Assembly (NCBI RefSeq): GCF_029255285.1
Contig: NZ_JAPUVI010000105.1
Coordinates: 62,001 to 126,000, forward strand
Source: Accumulibacter sp.
GTDB taxonomy: Bacteria > Pseudomonadota > Gammaproteobacteria > Burkholderiales > Rhodocyclaceae
DNA: 64,000 bases
Direction: 5' to 3'
This document shows positions 19,110-29,054 of this stretch, piece after piece. The position numbers and the translations under genes were made by a program. The notes under the pieces are model-generated. The model was not told the origin of the DNA and did not search any database. It saw nothing but the letters and a program-made list of their open reading frames with translations. Positions within the stretch are counted from its first letter, which is position 1. Each line of letters starts with the position of its first letter.

Positions 19110-19982
19110 TTAGGGTCTCCCCTGATTTGTATTCACGTTGCAAAGACCCAACGCGGCAACGGCGTCCGGACACTCCCCGAGCCGCGGCGGCTCAGGGCGG
19201 GGCTTCGTCGCGACGTCGGCCGCCGGCCTGGGACGCGCCGGCTTCGCCGTGCCGGCCGCCGGTGGCACCGGCGGCAGATCCCGGTCAGCACCAGCGACGC
19301 TCGCCACGGCCGGCCGGCCGGAAGCTGGAAACGCCGCGTCCGGCGGGGTCTCCGGTTTCGTTGCCGCGCCGCCGACGACGGGCGATCCGGTAACACCGGC
19401 GGGCGTTTCGGCGCGCTGCGGCGACGCTTGCCAGTCGTGATACACCGCCCCGACCATCAGCAGCAGCATCAGCGCCGCCAAAGCAAGCCAGCGCGCCGGG
19501 CTTGACCGGACGGCGCTCGGCTCCCGATCGACAGCCAGTCTCTCGTCGACCGACGCCGGCTCGGCGGGCGGCGGTCGATCGGCCAATCCTGGCCTCGTCG
19601 CGTTTTCGCCACCCGCCTGGCCGGCGGGCTGCCACCCTTCGTGCAGTAGCGCGAGCGCCTGCGCCACCGACTCGGGTACCGGCACTCGCCCCCGGTCGGC
19701 TCCGGAACGGTCGAAGGATCCATCCGAATACGGCGCGTCTAACGTTGCCAGTACCGCATCAATCTCGTCGGCCACCGACTCGGCCGATAGCTCGCTCGTC
19801 ACGTACGGCGGGAACTCGGCTCCGCACTTGTGACAGCTTGCCGCGCTGCGCTTGTCGATCGCACCGCACTGCTCGCAGGGCTGCAAGTGCAGCGGCGAAC
19901 CGCACTCGTTACAGAAGCTGGCCTCCGCCGGATTGGTGTGCTTGCAGAAAAGACACGGGAGAAAGCGCATTGGCGAAATCAT
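19110..19982 (-). CDS. membrane-anchored double zinc-ribbon protein
   Basis: A 290-residue protein with four CxxC knuckles at the N-terminus (C-L-F-C, C-N-E-C, C-E-Q-C, C-H-K-C), forming two zinc ribbons, then an acidic linker, one membrane segment (W-L-A-L-A-A-L-M-L-L-L-M) and a Pro/Ala-rich outer part. The topology suggests a cytoplasmic zinc-ribbon head and a periplasmic tail ending C-P-D-A-V-A-A-L-G-L-C, a C-x9-C that mirrors the tail of the TAXI protein encoded immediately downstream (TAA-ATG, no gap). The start at 19982 (M-I-S-P-M) is uncertain; 19970 is also possible. Function unknown. Confidence 0.6.
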   Translation of the reverse strand: MISPMRFLPCLFCKHTNPAEASFCNECGSPLHLQPCEQCGAIDKRSAASCHKCGAEFPPYVTSELSAESVADEIDAVLATLDAPYSDGSFDRSGADRGRVPVPESVAQALALLHEGWQPAGQAGGENATRPGLADRPPPAEPASVDERLAVDREPSAVRSSPARWLALAALMLLLMVGAVYHDWQASPQRAETPAGVTGSPVVGGAATKPETPPDAAFPASGRPAVASVAGADRDLPPVPPAAGTAKPARPRPAADVATKPRPEPPRLGECPDAVAALGLCNVNTNQGRP

Positions 19983-20065
19983 CGGTTGGCGGAGCCGAGT
20001 ATATGTGGCTCCGTCAACCGGAGTCAATCGGCGGCCCTAATCCGTTCAGCGCGCGGAATCACCGA

Positions 20066-20091
20066 TTGACAGCCTCTTGACACGGCGCTTA
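20066..20091 (+). promoter_or_regulatory. copy A of the response regulator promoter
   Basis: Two TTGAC blocks 11 bases apart (20066-20070 and 20077-20081), then TTAGGC, as at 28293-28322. It would still drive the truncated fusion gene. Confidence 0.45.
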
Positions 20092-20164
20092 GGCTATCTG
20101 AATGCGTTACTCGCCGGGCAAGCGGCCTGGGCCGATCGGCCAATCCCTACACTGACAAAGCACC

Positions 20165-20380
20165 ATGCGCGCCCTAGTCGTCGAAGACGATCCCATGATC
20201 GGCCGAAGCGTTCAGCAGGGGCTACGCCAGGACGGCTACGCCGTGGACTGGCTGCGCGACGGCCAGGCGGCCGAATCGACGCTGGCGACGACGCCCTACG
20301 ACATTCTGTTGCTCGACGCCCGGCGGCAACCACTGATGCTCAAACACAACGGCGCCGGCTACCAGGTCGAAGTGACCGAT
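20165..20380 (+). pseudogene. response regulator N-terminus fused in frame to CheB fragment (5' part)
   Basis: Residues 1-51 are nearly identical to the OmpR-type regulator at 28392 (M-R-A-L-V-V-E-D-D-P-M-I-G) and end at the phospho-aspartate position L-L-L-D. The frame then runs directly into a segment matching the CheB-like protein of the other copy (N-G-A-G-Y-Q-V-E-V). The join removes the rest of the regulator, the kinase, degP, the TPR gene and the catalytic Ser and His of CheB. The frame is cut by the IS256-type element at 20381. Non-functional remnant. Confidence 0.88.
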
Positions 20381-22130
<1,750 letters not shown>

Positions 22131-22236
22131 AGTCGCGCCGGCCACCGCCCGCCCACCCCCGCGGCGAGCGCGGAAAACCTCCGCTTGGCTCGGCTCGCCG
22201 CTTCCCTCGCCGCGCACCATCGCGTATGCTGCACGG

Positions 22237-22401
22237 ATGGGCATTCGTGGAGTCATCGCGGCATCGGACCCGCATACGGCAATCGCGGGCGCGCAGATCC
22301 TGCGCCACGGCGGCAACGCCGTCGACGCGATCGTCGTCGCCGAACTGCCGCTCACCCCGCTTGCCGGCAGGGGCGGCGGCGTCATGCTGCCTGAAGATTG
22401 A
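22237..22401 (+). pseudogene. gamma-glutamyltransferase remnant, 54 codons, both ends joined in frame
   Basis: Starts M-G-I-R-G-V-I-A-A-S-D-P like the full gene at 33285, lacks 7 residues found there (K-L-A-A-T-V-T), then jumps from the A-G-G-G loop to the last residues of the full gene (G-V-M-L-P-E-D, stop). About 1.4 kb is missing but the frame is kept, so a 54-residue open frame remains. It lacks the catalytic Thr and cannot be an active enzyme. Confidence 0.88.
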
Positions 22402-22624
22402 TCGGCAAGACGTAGGGCCGTTCCCATTTTGTCGACCATGGTAGTATGCTGTGGAAGGTCAAGAGGAGAGAGATCTATCGGCGAACTCGGCAAAGGCCAA
22501 GCGGGGAGCCGACGTTCGGCGGTGCTTGATGTCGTATCGCCGCCCGAGCCCATTCTTTTCTTTTAACTCAAGGCGCAGGGGGTTCACTGCAGCTTCTCCC
22601 TCGGCTTTCGTCGCGGAGTGTCCG

Positions 22625-23590
22625 ATGGCCAAGAAAGAACCGCTGTACATCAGCTATGCGGATCCCGACCGCGCCTTCGTTCGGCGCTTGGCATCTCACC
22701 TCGAGCAATCAGGGATACCGGTTTCCTTCGACGAGCTATTGACGCCTGGCGACTCCTGGGCGGCGACGCTGCGCGAAGCGATCGAGTCGGCGCCGATGTT
22801 TCTTGCCGTGTTGTCACCCGGCTACCTGAATTCCCGCTGGGCCAAGGAGGAGCTCAAAGTTGCGCGGCAGCAGGAAGTCGAAGGGCGAACTCGGGTGATC
22901 CTGCTGATGAGTCAGAACTGCGACCTGCCGGGTGCCTTGGCCCGCGAAACCTACGTAGACTTCACTCAGGACTATCACTCAGGACTGCAGCAACTCGGCA
23001 CCCAGTTGGCTTGCCTGCCCGGTTCTCTGGAAGACAGCCGACAAGCTCTCGCGCTCGAAACACGTAAGGTGACGGTGGCGGATGGACAATCGACTCTCGA
23101 CGACCACGAGAACCTAAGCTTCTTCGAACGGATCCCGCCAAGGCAGCAATCATCGCAGCCCCCCCTTCGAGCGACTGGCGACACGCCCAAAACGTGTTTT
23201 GTCGTGATGCCGTTTGACGATGCCGATCTCGATGTGGTGTACGAGGACTTCATTCGTCCGACCCTGGCCGAGCAGTGCGGGCTGGCCTGCCGACGGGGCG
23301 ACAAAGTTTTCGGTTCAAACGTCATCATGCAAGATATCCTGAACCAGATTGGCGAGTCCGACTTCATTCTCGCGGATTTGACCGGCTGCAATCCCAATGT
23401 GCTGTATGAGGTGGGCATCTGCGACACACTTAACAAACCCGTTCTCCTGCTCACCCAATCGAAGGACAGCATTCCTTTTGACCTCCGTCACCGTCGGGTG
23501 CTTATCTACGACTACTCGCCGCGCGGCTGCAAGGCACTCGAACGAAGCTTGCCGGCTAACGTCGCTGCGGTGCTGGGAAGTCCGCGATGA
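22625..23590 (+). CDS. TIR domain protein with C-terminal nucleoside-deoxyribosyltransferase-like domain
   Basis: A 321-residue cytoplasmic protein. Residues 1-130 form a TIR domain: L-Y-I-S-Y-A-D-P-D-R, S-F-D-E-L-L-T-P-G-D-S-W, and S-R-W-A-K-E-E-L with the Glu that acts in NAD-cleaving TIRs. Residues about 190-300 form a second domain: C-F-V-V-M-P-F-D-D, then I-L-A-D-L-T-G-C-N-P-N-V-L-Y-E-V-G and K-P-V-L-L-L-T-Q. That pattern belongs to nucleoside 2-deoxyribosyltransferase-like/TIR-like domains often seen in defence proteins. ATG at 22625 has GGAG at good spacing. It overlaps the histidine kinase gene by 4 bases (ATGA), so it is the first gene of a three-gene operon. NADase activity is inferred, not shown. 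Confidence 0.8.
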   Translation: MAKKEPLYISYADPDRAFVRRLASHLEQSGIPVSFDELLTPGDSWAATLREAIESAPMFLAVLSPGYLNSRWAKEELKVARQQEVEGRTRVILLMSQNCDLPGALARETYVDFTQDYHSGLQQLGTQLACLPGSLEDSRQALALETRKVTVADGQSTLDDHENLSFFERIPPRQQSSQPPLRATGDTPKTCFVVMPFDDADLDVVYEDFIRPTLAEQCGLACRRGDKVFGSNVIMQDILNQIGESDFILADLTGCNPNVLYEVGICDTLNKPVLLLTQSKDSIPFDLRHRRVLIYDYSPRGCKALERSLPANVAAVLGSPR

Positions 23591-26500
23591 ATTCCAGGTC
23601 GCCGCCTCGGGCGGAACTGTCGCCCAGCACATGGGTGGGAAGCGACGACGTCGTCAGATGGCTCGAAATCGCGCTCATGCAGGACCTCGACAAGCTGCTC
23701 GACGCCATCATTGTCGAGGTTCCCAAGACGGTCGGCGCGCGCGACTGTTCGGTTTACCTGCTGCCTCAGTTTGTCCAGCAGTTCAACGGGAAGCTGACGA
23801 CTGGCGCGAACGAGTTGATCCCTTATACCGAGGTGGAAAAGAACTTCATCGTCAGCGCCCGTTCGACACAGGAAAACCCGAAGCGAACCTACGGGCAGGC
23901 CTACTACTGTGCGGGGGAAGGGTTGACCGGATGGGTGTTCGAACAGCGCCGCCCTCTGCTGCTGCGCAATATGTGGGACGAAAACGAACGGAGACAACTC
24001 GTCCCGCCCGCTTACCACAGCGACAAATACGGCCTGGGCAAGGAACTTGGGCGGGATCACGCCCAACCCTTCCTGGCCATGCCGCTGACCACCGCCGCTG
24101 CGGAGTCGCTGGGCGTCCTCAAACTGACCGGCACTCTCGACTCGGCGCCCTTCCCTCCGGCAGTGCAGGACTTTCTGCAGCCTGTCGTGCGTGCTTTGGC
24201 GGATTTGATCCAACGCACAGCGAACCTCGAGCGTACGAAAGGCTTGAAGAAGCTGATGGCTAGCCTAGCCGCGAGATCGTCTTTGCGCGAGGTATTGGAT
24301 ACGGCAGCCAAGGAATTGCCGGATCTGGTCGACGGCTCCGACGCCGCGGTTTTCTTGCTCGACGAGAAAACCGGATACTACGTACTCCGAGCGACGACGA
24401 GCGACGTGTTGAAAGACAAAGTCGACAAGGCCTATTACCAGCCCGGCGAAGGACTGACAGGTTGGGTCGCCAGTCAGAAGCGGCCGCTACGGGTAAAGAA
24501 CCTGACCGATCCGGCCGAACTGAAGGCTATTGACCCGAAGCTGAAATGGCTGGACAAGGACCAGGAGTACGGGCGCCGCCCGACGCGCCAGTACCTCGCG
24601 GCCCCATTGTTGTCTACGAAGGAGAGCGAGCCTGCCCTTGGCGTGATCCGCTTCCCGGTCCACCGTTACAACCAGAGCTTCACCAGCGACGACGAGCAAC
24701 TGCTCGTCGAGTTCGCTTCCAGCTTTGTTCAGATCCTCGAGACCGTCCGAGTCAGAGAGCTCTCCGCGCAGATCTCGGCCATCAAGGACTTGTTCCTGGC
24801 GTCGACCTTGAACCGGGAGCGTTTGTTGGAGGAGGCGACCCGAAGTACGGACCGTGTGCTTGGCGGCGACGGCTGCTCCCTCTTTCTCAGGGACGAGCGA
24901 TCTGGACTCTATGAGCTGAGAGCGACCAGTGCACCGAGTCTTGCCAGGGAGATCGGGCGCTTGGCCTACGCCGAGGGCGAAGGCAAGACCGGGCGTGTCA
25001 TCAAGGAACGGCGATCGCTACGCCTCAACCCGGTCGAAGAGCCTGAGATTTCGGTCAAGGACTCCGTGGAAGCGGACATCCAACACGGCGCCAAGTTTCT
25101 GGCGGCACCGCTCCTTGCCGACAGCGGCGAACCGATAGGCGTCATTCGTCTTACTCGTCAGCGGAACAAGCCGGACTTCGTACAGGTGGACGAAAACCTG
25201 CTTAGTTCCATCGCTTCCATGCTGAGCCTTTCCTTGCAGACCCTCGCCGCGCACGAAGCAAACCAGGAAATCGTCAGAGCGCTGCTGAGCATCGCCGAAA
25301 CCAACGTCCGTCTGGTTCGTGACCAGCACCGCCTGCCGCTCAACGACCGACGCGAGCAGTCGAGGTGGCTTGCCCTGACCACCGTCACCAGCCATGACGG
25401 TCTTCGCTTCAACCGGGCGGCGCTGTTCACCTGCGACCCCAAGCAACGGACGGTTTCCGGTATCTGTGCCGTCGGGCCGAAGACGCGCGAGGACGCGCAT
25501 ACGCTCTGGAACCATGCCAAACAGATGTCTTTCGACGACCTCCTGGAACTCAATATCAAGGAGAGTAGCAAGCAAGGCTTCCATGAAACCATCACCGATC
25601 AGTGCTTGACCTTGGGTAGCGAAGAAGATCCGGGCACGACCCTCCCTTGGGCCACTTGTGCCGAGCCGGCGGCGGTCTACCGCGTGCAAGGCGGCAAGGC
25701 CGAGATAATGACCTCAGCCGGTTTCCTCCCGTCTCCCTGTTCGATTCCGCAATGCTTCCTTGATCTGGTCGACTGCGACTGCTTCGCGCTGATCCCGTTT
25801 TCCGGACTCGATACCCTGCCAAGCGTCCTCTACGTCGACAACCGCTTCAATCAGAGGGCAATATCGATCGACCAACTAAGGCCGTTGACCGTGTTTGCCG
25901 ACTTCTTCGGAACCAGCATGAGTCTGGCGGAGGCTCAGGATCGGCTCCTTCTGCGCTCCGAGCGCTTGGCGACCCTCGGCGAGTTCGCCACGTCCTTCAG
26001 CCACCAAGCGCGCCAGCCGTTGCAGATCATCAGTAACGCGGTAAGGCTTCTGGAAGATGAGTCGGATGTCCGGGAGTCGGCTTCGCTTCGACAACGCTTG
26101 ATTGAATTGCGTGAAGGCCTCGGCCGGCTGGAAGTCGCGCTGAGATACCTCAACGGCTTTGCGCGACAGGACTGCCTTCCGGAGGGCGAGCTGATAGACA
26201 TTGGGCAGACAATCCGAGGTGCGACGGATTTTGTCGCTGCGCAATTGAGGAATCACGGCATTTCCTTGTCCATCGACATCGCCCCGGACCTGCCGAGGAT
26301 CCCGGTGAATCCGGCAGATCTCCAGGACATCCTGCTCAACCTCATCGCGAACGCGCGAGACGCCATGGAGGACGGGGGTGAGCTGAGTTTGCGGGCGTCC
26401 ATGCGATCGGATTGGGTCGTCGTGGAGGTCAGCGATACCGGTAGGGGAATTCCCGAAAAGGACCGCGAAGCCATTTTCGAACCGCTGTTCACCACCAAAC

Positions 26501-26649
26501 CGACCGAGAAGGGCATGGGCATGGGTCTGGCGCTATCGCGAAGGCTCGCCGAGCGCATCGGGGGTTCCCTCAAACTGGCTTCGCCATCCGGGCAGCGCAG
26601 CGGAGAAAGCTTCGTGCTCAGCCTTCCTATTAAAGGTCAGACGCGATGA
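23587..26649 (+). CDS. soluble sensor histidine kinase with multiple GAF domains
   Basis: A 1020-residue protein without a membrane segment. Three clear GAF-type repeats share the motif G-E-G-L-T-G-W-V (about residues 116, 298) or G-E-G-K-T-G-R-V (about 462); a fourth, divergent GAF-like region covers about 570-785. The kinase core has F-S-H-Q-A-R-Q-P-L with the phospho-accepting His806 (instead of the common H-E-I-R-N-P-L), N-box N-L-I-A-N-A-R-D-A-M, G1 D-T-G-R-G-I-P, F-box F-E-P-L-F-T-T-K and G2 G-M-G-M-G-L-A-L. GAF domains bind small ligands such as cyclic nucleotides or sense redox state. ATGA overlaps on both sides tie it to the TIR protein and the receiver. Confidence 0.88.
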   Translation: MNSRSPPRAELSPSTWVGSDDVVRWLEIALMQDLDKLLDAIIVEVPKTVGARDCSVYLLPQFVQQFNGKLTTGANELIPYTEVEKNFIVSARSTQENPKRTYGQAYYCAGEGLTGWVFEQRRPLLLRNMWDENERRQLVPPAYHSDKYGLGKELGRDHAQPFLAMPLTTAAAESLGVLKLTGTLDSAPFPPAVQDFLQPVVRALADLIQRTANLERTKGLKKLMASLAARSSLREVLDTAAKELPDLVDGSDAAVFLLDEKTGYYVLRATTSDVLKDKVDKAYYQPGEGLTGWVASQKRPLRVKNLTDPAELKAIDPKLKWLDKDQEYGRRPTRQYLAAPLLSTKESEPALGVIRFPVHRYNQSFTSDDEQLLVEFASSFVQILETVRVRELSAQISAIKDLFLASTLNRERLLEEATRSTDRVLGGDGCSLFLRDERSGLYELRATSAPSLAREIGRLAYAEGEGKTGRVIKERRSLRLNPVEEPEISVKDSVEADIQHGAKFLAAPLLADSGEPIGVIRLTRQRNKPDFVQVDENLLSSIASMLSLSLQTLAAHEANQEIVRALLSIAETNVRLVRDQHRLPLNDRREQSRWLALTTVTSHDGLRFNRAALFTCDPKQRTVSGICAVGPKTREDAHTLWNHAKQMSFDDLLELNIKESSKQGFHETITDQCLTLGSEEDPGTTLPWATCAEPAAVYRVQGGKAEIMTSAGFLPSPCSIPQCFLDLVDCDCFALIPFSGLDTLPSVLYVDNRFNQRAISIDQLRPLTVFADFFGTSMSLAEAQDRLLLRSERLATLGEFATSFSHQARQPLQIISNAVRLLEDESDVRESASLRQRLIELREGLGRLEVALRYLNGFARQDCLPEGELIDIGQTIRGATDFVAAQLRNHGISLSIDIAPDLPRIPVNPADLQDILLNLIANARDAMEDGGELSLRASMRSDWVVVEVSDTGRGIPEKDREAIFEPLFTTKPTEKGMGMGLALSRRLAERIGGSLKLASPSGQRSGESFVLSLPIKGQTR

Positions 26650-27068
26650 GCCAAGTATTGATAGTCGACGACGAAGCCACCATTCGCAACCAGTTCCGCG
26701 ACTTTCTTGCCAAGTGGAACGTCGAGGTGCTGGTTGCCAGTGGCCTGCAGGAAGCCGAGCAAATGATCGCTGGCCACGATGTCGGCGTGATCGTCCAAGA
26801 CCTTATTTTGGATGCACCCATAACCCAAGTGTACGAGTTTATAGGGAAGCACTGCGGGCCGGACGTCGGGCGCGAAGCCATCGTCATTACCGGTCACCTC
26901 GACAAGGCAGATTTCCGACGAGTGGCAGACACAGGTGCCTATTGCTTCTTCGAGAAAAACGTGAGCCTGGACGAACTGCTGATCGCCACATGGGCCGCGC
27001 AGGAACGAGCCGATCGGATGGCACGTGTAAACGGCCGACGTGGTAGAGCGGCGTTATCCGCTTGTTGA
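26646..27068 (+). CDS. single-domain response regulator
   Basis: A 140-residue receiver with no output domain. Acidic pocket D8/D9, phospho-acceptor D52 in V-I-V-Q-D-L-I-L, the T in V-I-T-G-H, and the conserved Lys in F-F-E-K-N-V-S are present. It overlaps the kinase gene by 4 bases (ATGA) and is surely its partner. Without a DNA-binding domain it must act by protein contact, the TIR protein being the obvious candidate. Confidence 0.88.
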   Translation: MSQVLIVDDEATIRNQFRDFLAKWNVEVLVASGLQEAEQMIAGHDVGVIVQDLILDAPITQVYEFIGKHCGPDVGREAIVITGHLDKADFRRVADTGAYCFFEKNVSLDELLIATWAAQERADRMARVNGRRGRAALSAC

Positions 27069-27153
27069 CACACACGCCCGTTTCGCACCGCCCAGGTTCG
27101 TCAATGTCGAGGCAGGCGACCTTCGCCGGTTGCCCGGATTCGCGACGTGTTGG

Positions 27154-28269
27154 CAACAAATAGATCTGTCCGGTGTTGTAGCACATGAATTCTCCGCTTT
27201 GACCGGGGCGGGGAAAGCGGTGGAGGGCGTAGCCCGGATTGCTCCGCGCCGGGTGGCCGCGGCGGACCTACGCAGCCACCTTCAGATTCAGAGGCATGAT
27301 GTTGCCGGCCTGGTCATAGTCGACCAACTTGCGTGGGCCTTGCAAGATCGCCAGCGTGCGGTCCGTACGGCGCCGCACCGTCACCTTGGCCTTGACGTAG
27401 TGGCAGCGATGGCGGTCGGCGGGGATCTGTAACTTCATCCCCTCGAAGCTGACGAAGCTGTCGTTGCCGACGGTGTGCTCGAACCGCTCGCGCACGATGT
27501 CGTCGAGCGCACCGCCGATCCAGCCGACGAAGGCACTGCCTCCTGCCATCGCTGGTGGCATGAACTCGACGTTAAAGGCTAGCCGATAGACTTCGGTCAA
27601 GTAGCGGTTGGCGCCCGCCATGTCGGTGACCCCGGCCAGCGCCAGTTCCCGCGGCAGGCGATCCTGATGGGTGCGAAACAGGCGCTCGGAACGCCCACGC
27701 GCTTCCGGCAAGCAGGCGGCGATCATCTCGATTCCAAGGCGCTTCATGGCTTGCCCGAATTGCGTCAGGTGTTGCTTGTCCACCTTGCCCCCGCCTTCCG
27801 GCGTCTGCCAGTAGTGGCTCCCACGGCCAGAGTAGAAACTCGAGAAGAGTCCCCGCGATTCAATGACTTCCCATACGCCCGGCAGGCGCAACCGGCTGTT
27901 CACCCAGGTGTAGCTCCGCGTTCCCTCATCCTTCCGATACCAGGCATAGAAGCTCCAGCCCACGTACTTCCTGCGGCCGCTCGCCGTCAGCGCCATCACT
28001 TCGTCCACCGGCGCCTTGCGCTGCGATACCTGCTTCAGCCGCCGATCAATCAACCCCTCCATCCCGCCCTCTTCATAACGCGACAAATACCGTCCGAATG
28101 TCCGCTCGCGTTCCCCCAGCAGACTCGCCACCTCCACCTGCGTCAGCCGACCCACTTCCCATCCTCGATACGGTTCTTCAAACCGCATCTTCCTGATCTC
28201 CTGCCGCAATTCCGTCCGCTTCATCTGATTCCTCCTGCAGACCAAGACAAACCGGACAGATTACTTGTT
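27154..28269 (-). mobile_element. ISNCY-type insertion sequence remnant
   Basis: Bounded by imperfect inverted ends sharing the core ATCTGTCCGGT: ACAAATAGATCTGTCCGGT from about 27156 and, on the other strand, ACAAGTAATCTGTCCGGT ending near 28268. The single gene inside is internally deleted. The right end lies only about 8 bases from the first base of duplicated copy B (28277). Exact ends are estimates. Confidence 0.7.
27268..28224 (-). pseudogene. ISNCY family transposase with internal deletion
   Basis: The 318-residue frame starts at an ATG with AGGAGG upstream. The N-terminal helix-turn-helix region (L-T-Q-V-E-V-A-S-L-L-G) and C-terminal integrase core (G-K-V-D-K-Q-H-L-T-Q-F, E-A-R-G-R-S-E-R, L-Q-I-P-A-D-R-H-R-C-H-Y-V-K) are well kept. 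Near residue 100, T-R-S-Y-T-W-V-N-S-R-L-R-L-P-G is joined directly to V-W-E-V-I-E-S-R-G-L-F. Intact family members, as I recall them, are roughly 80 or more residues longer here, and the missing part holds the first catalytic Asp region. Probably inactive, although no stop codon is present. Confidence 0.72.
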
Positions 28270-28292
28270 TCCTACACGCGCGGAATCACCGA

Positions 28293-28322
28293 TTGACAGC
28301 CGCTTGACACCGCGCTTAGGCT
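28293..28322 (+). promoter_or_regulatory. promoter with tandem TTGAC repeats upstream of the response regulator
   Basis: TTGAC occurs at 28293-28297 and 28304-28308, an 11-base period typical of OmpR-family direct-repeat operators. The first TTGACA also forms a -35 box with TAGGCT (28317-28322) at 18 bases. Autoregulation by the encoded regulator is a reasonable inference. The same arrangement is kept in copy A. Confidence 0.45.
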
Positions 28323-28391
28323 ATCTGGATGCGTTACTCGCTGGGCAAGCGGTCTGGGCCGATCGGCCAATCCCTACACTGACAAAGCACC

Positions 28392-29054
28392 ATGCGCGTC
28401 CTAGTCGTCGAAGACGATCCCATGATCGGCCGAAGCGTTCAGCAGGGGCTGCGCCAGGACGGCTACGCCGTGGACTGGCTGCGCGACGGCCAGGCGGCCG
28501 AATCGACGCTGGCGACGACGCCCTACGACATTCTGTTGCTCGACCTCGGCCTGCCGGGAAAATCCGGGTTCGACGTGCTCGCCGGCTTGCGGCGTTCGGG
28601 CAACAGCGTTCCGGTGCTCGTGATCACCGCCCGCGACGCCGTCGCTGATCGCGTCAGGGGGCTGGACGGCGGCGCCGATGACTACATCGTCAAGCCGTTC
28701 GACCTCGACGAACTTGCCGCGCGCATGCGCGCCGTGCTGCGCCGGCGCGCCGGCCGGGCGGAGCCGACGATAGAGCATGGCGACCTGCGCATGAATCCGC
28801 TGCGCCACGAACTGACACGGAACGGTCAGCCGGTGGCTCTCTCGGCGCGTGAGTTTGCGTTGCTGCAGGCCTTGCTCGAGCAGCCCGGCGTACCGCTTTC
28901 CCGGGCCAGGCTCGAGGAAAGGCTTTACGGCTGGGGCGAGGAAGTGGAAAGCAATGCCGTCGAAGTGCACATCCATGCTCTGCGGCGCAAACTCGGCGCC
29001 GAACGGATCAAGAACATCCGCGGTGTCGGTTACCTGGTACCGCGTATCCGATGA
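28392..29054 (+). CDS. OmpR-family response regulator (QseB/PmrA-like)
   Basis: A 220-residue two-domain regulator. Receiver: V-V-E-D-D, phospho-acceptor D51 in L-L-L-D-L-G-L-P, T in V-I-T-A-R-D, K in V-K-P-F-D. The C-terminal winged-helix domain has L-S-A-R-E-F-A-L-L and V-E-V-H-I-H-A-L-R-R-K-L, then I-R-G-V-G-Y. The E-V-H-I-H pattern and short linker place it in the QseB/PmrA/TctD subgroup. The kinase start overlaps its stop (ATGA). Confidence 0.94.
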   Translation: MRVLVVEDDPMIGRSVQQGLRQDGYAVDWLRDGQAAESTLATTPYDILLLDLGLPGKSGFDVLAGLRRSGNSVPVLVITARDAVADRVRGLDGGADDYIVKPFDLDELAARMRAVLRRRAGRAEPTIEHGDLRMNPLRHELTRNGQPVALSAREFALLQALLEQPGVPLSRARLEERLYGWGEEVESNAVEVHIHALRRKLGAERIKNIRGVGYLVPRIR

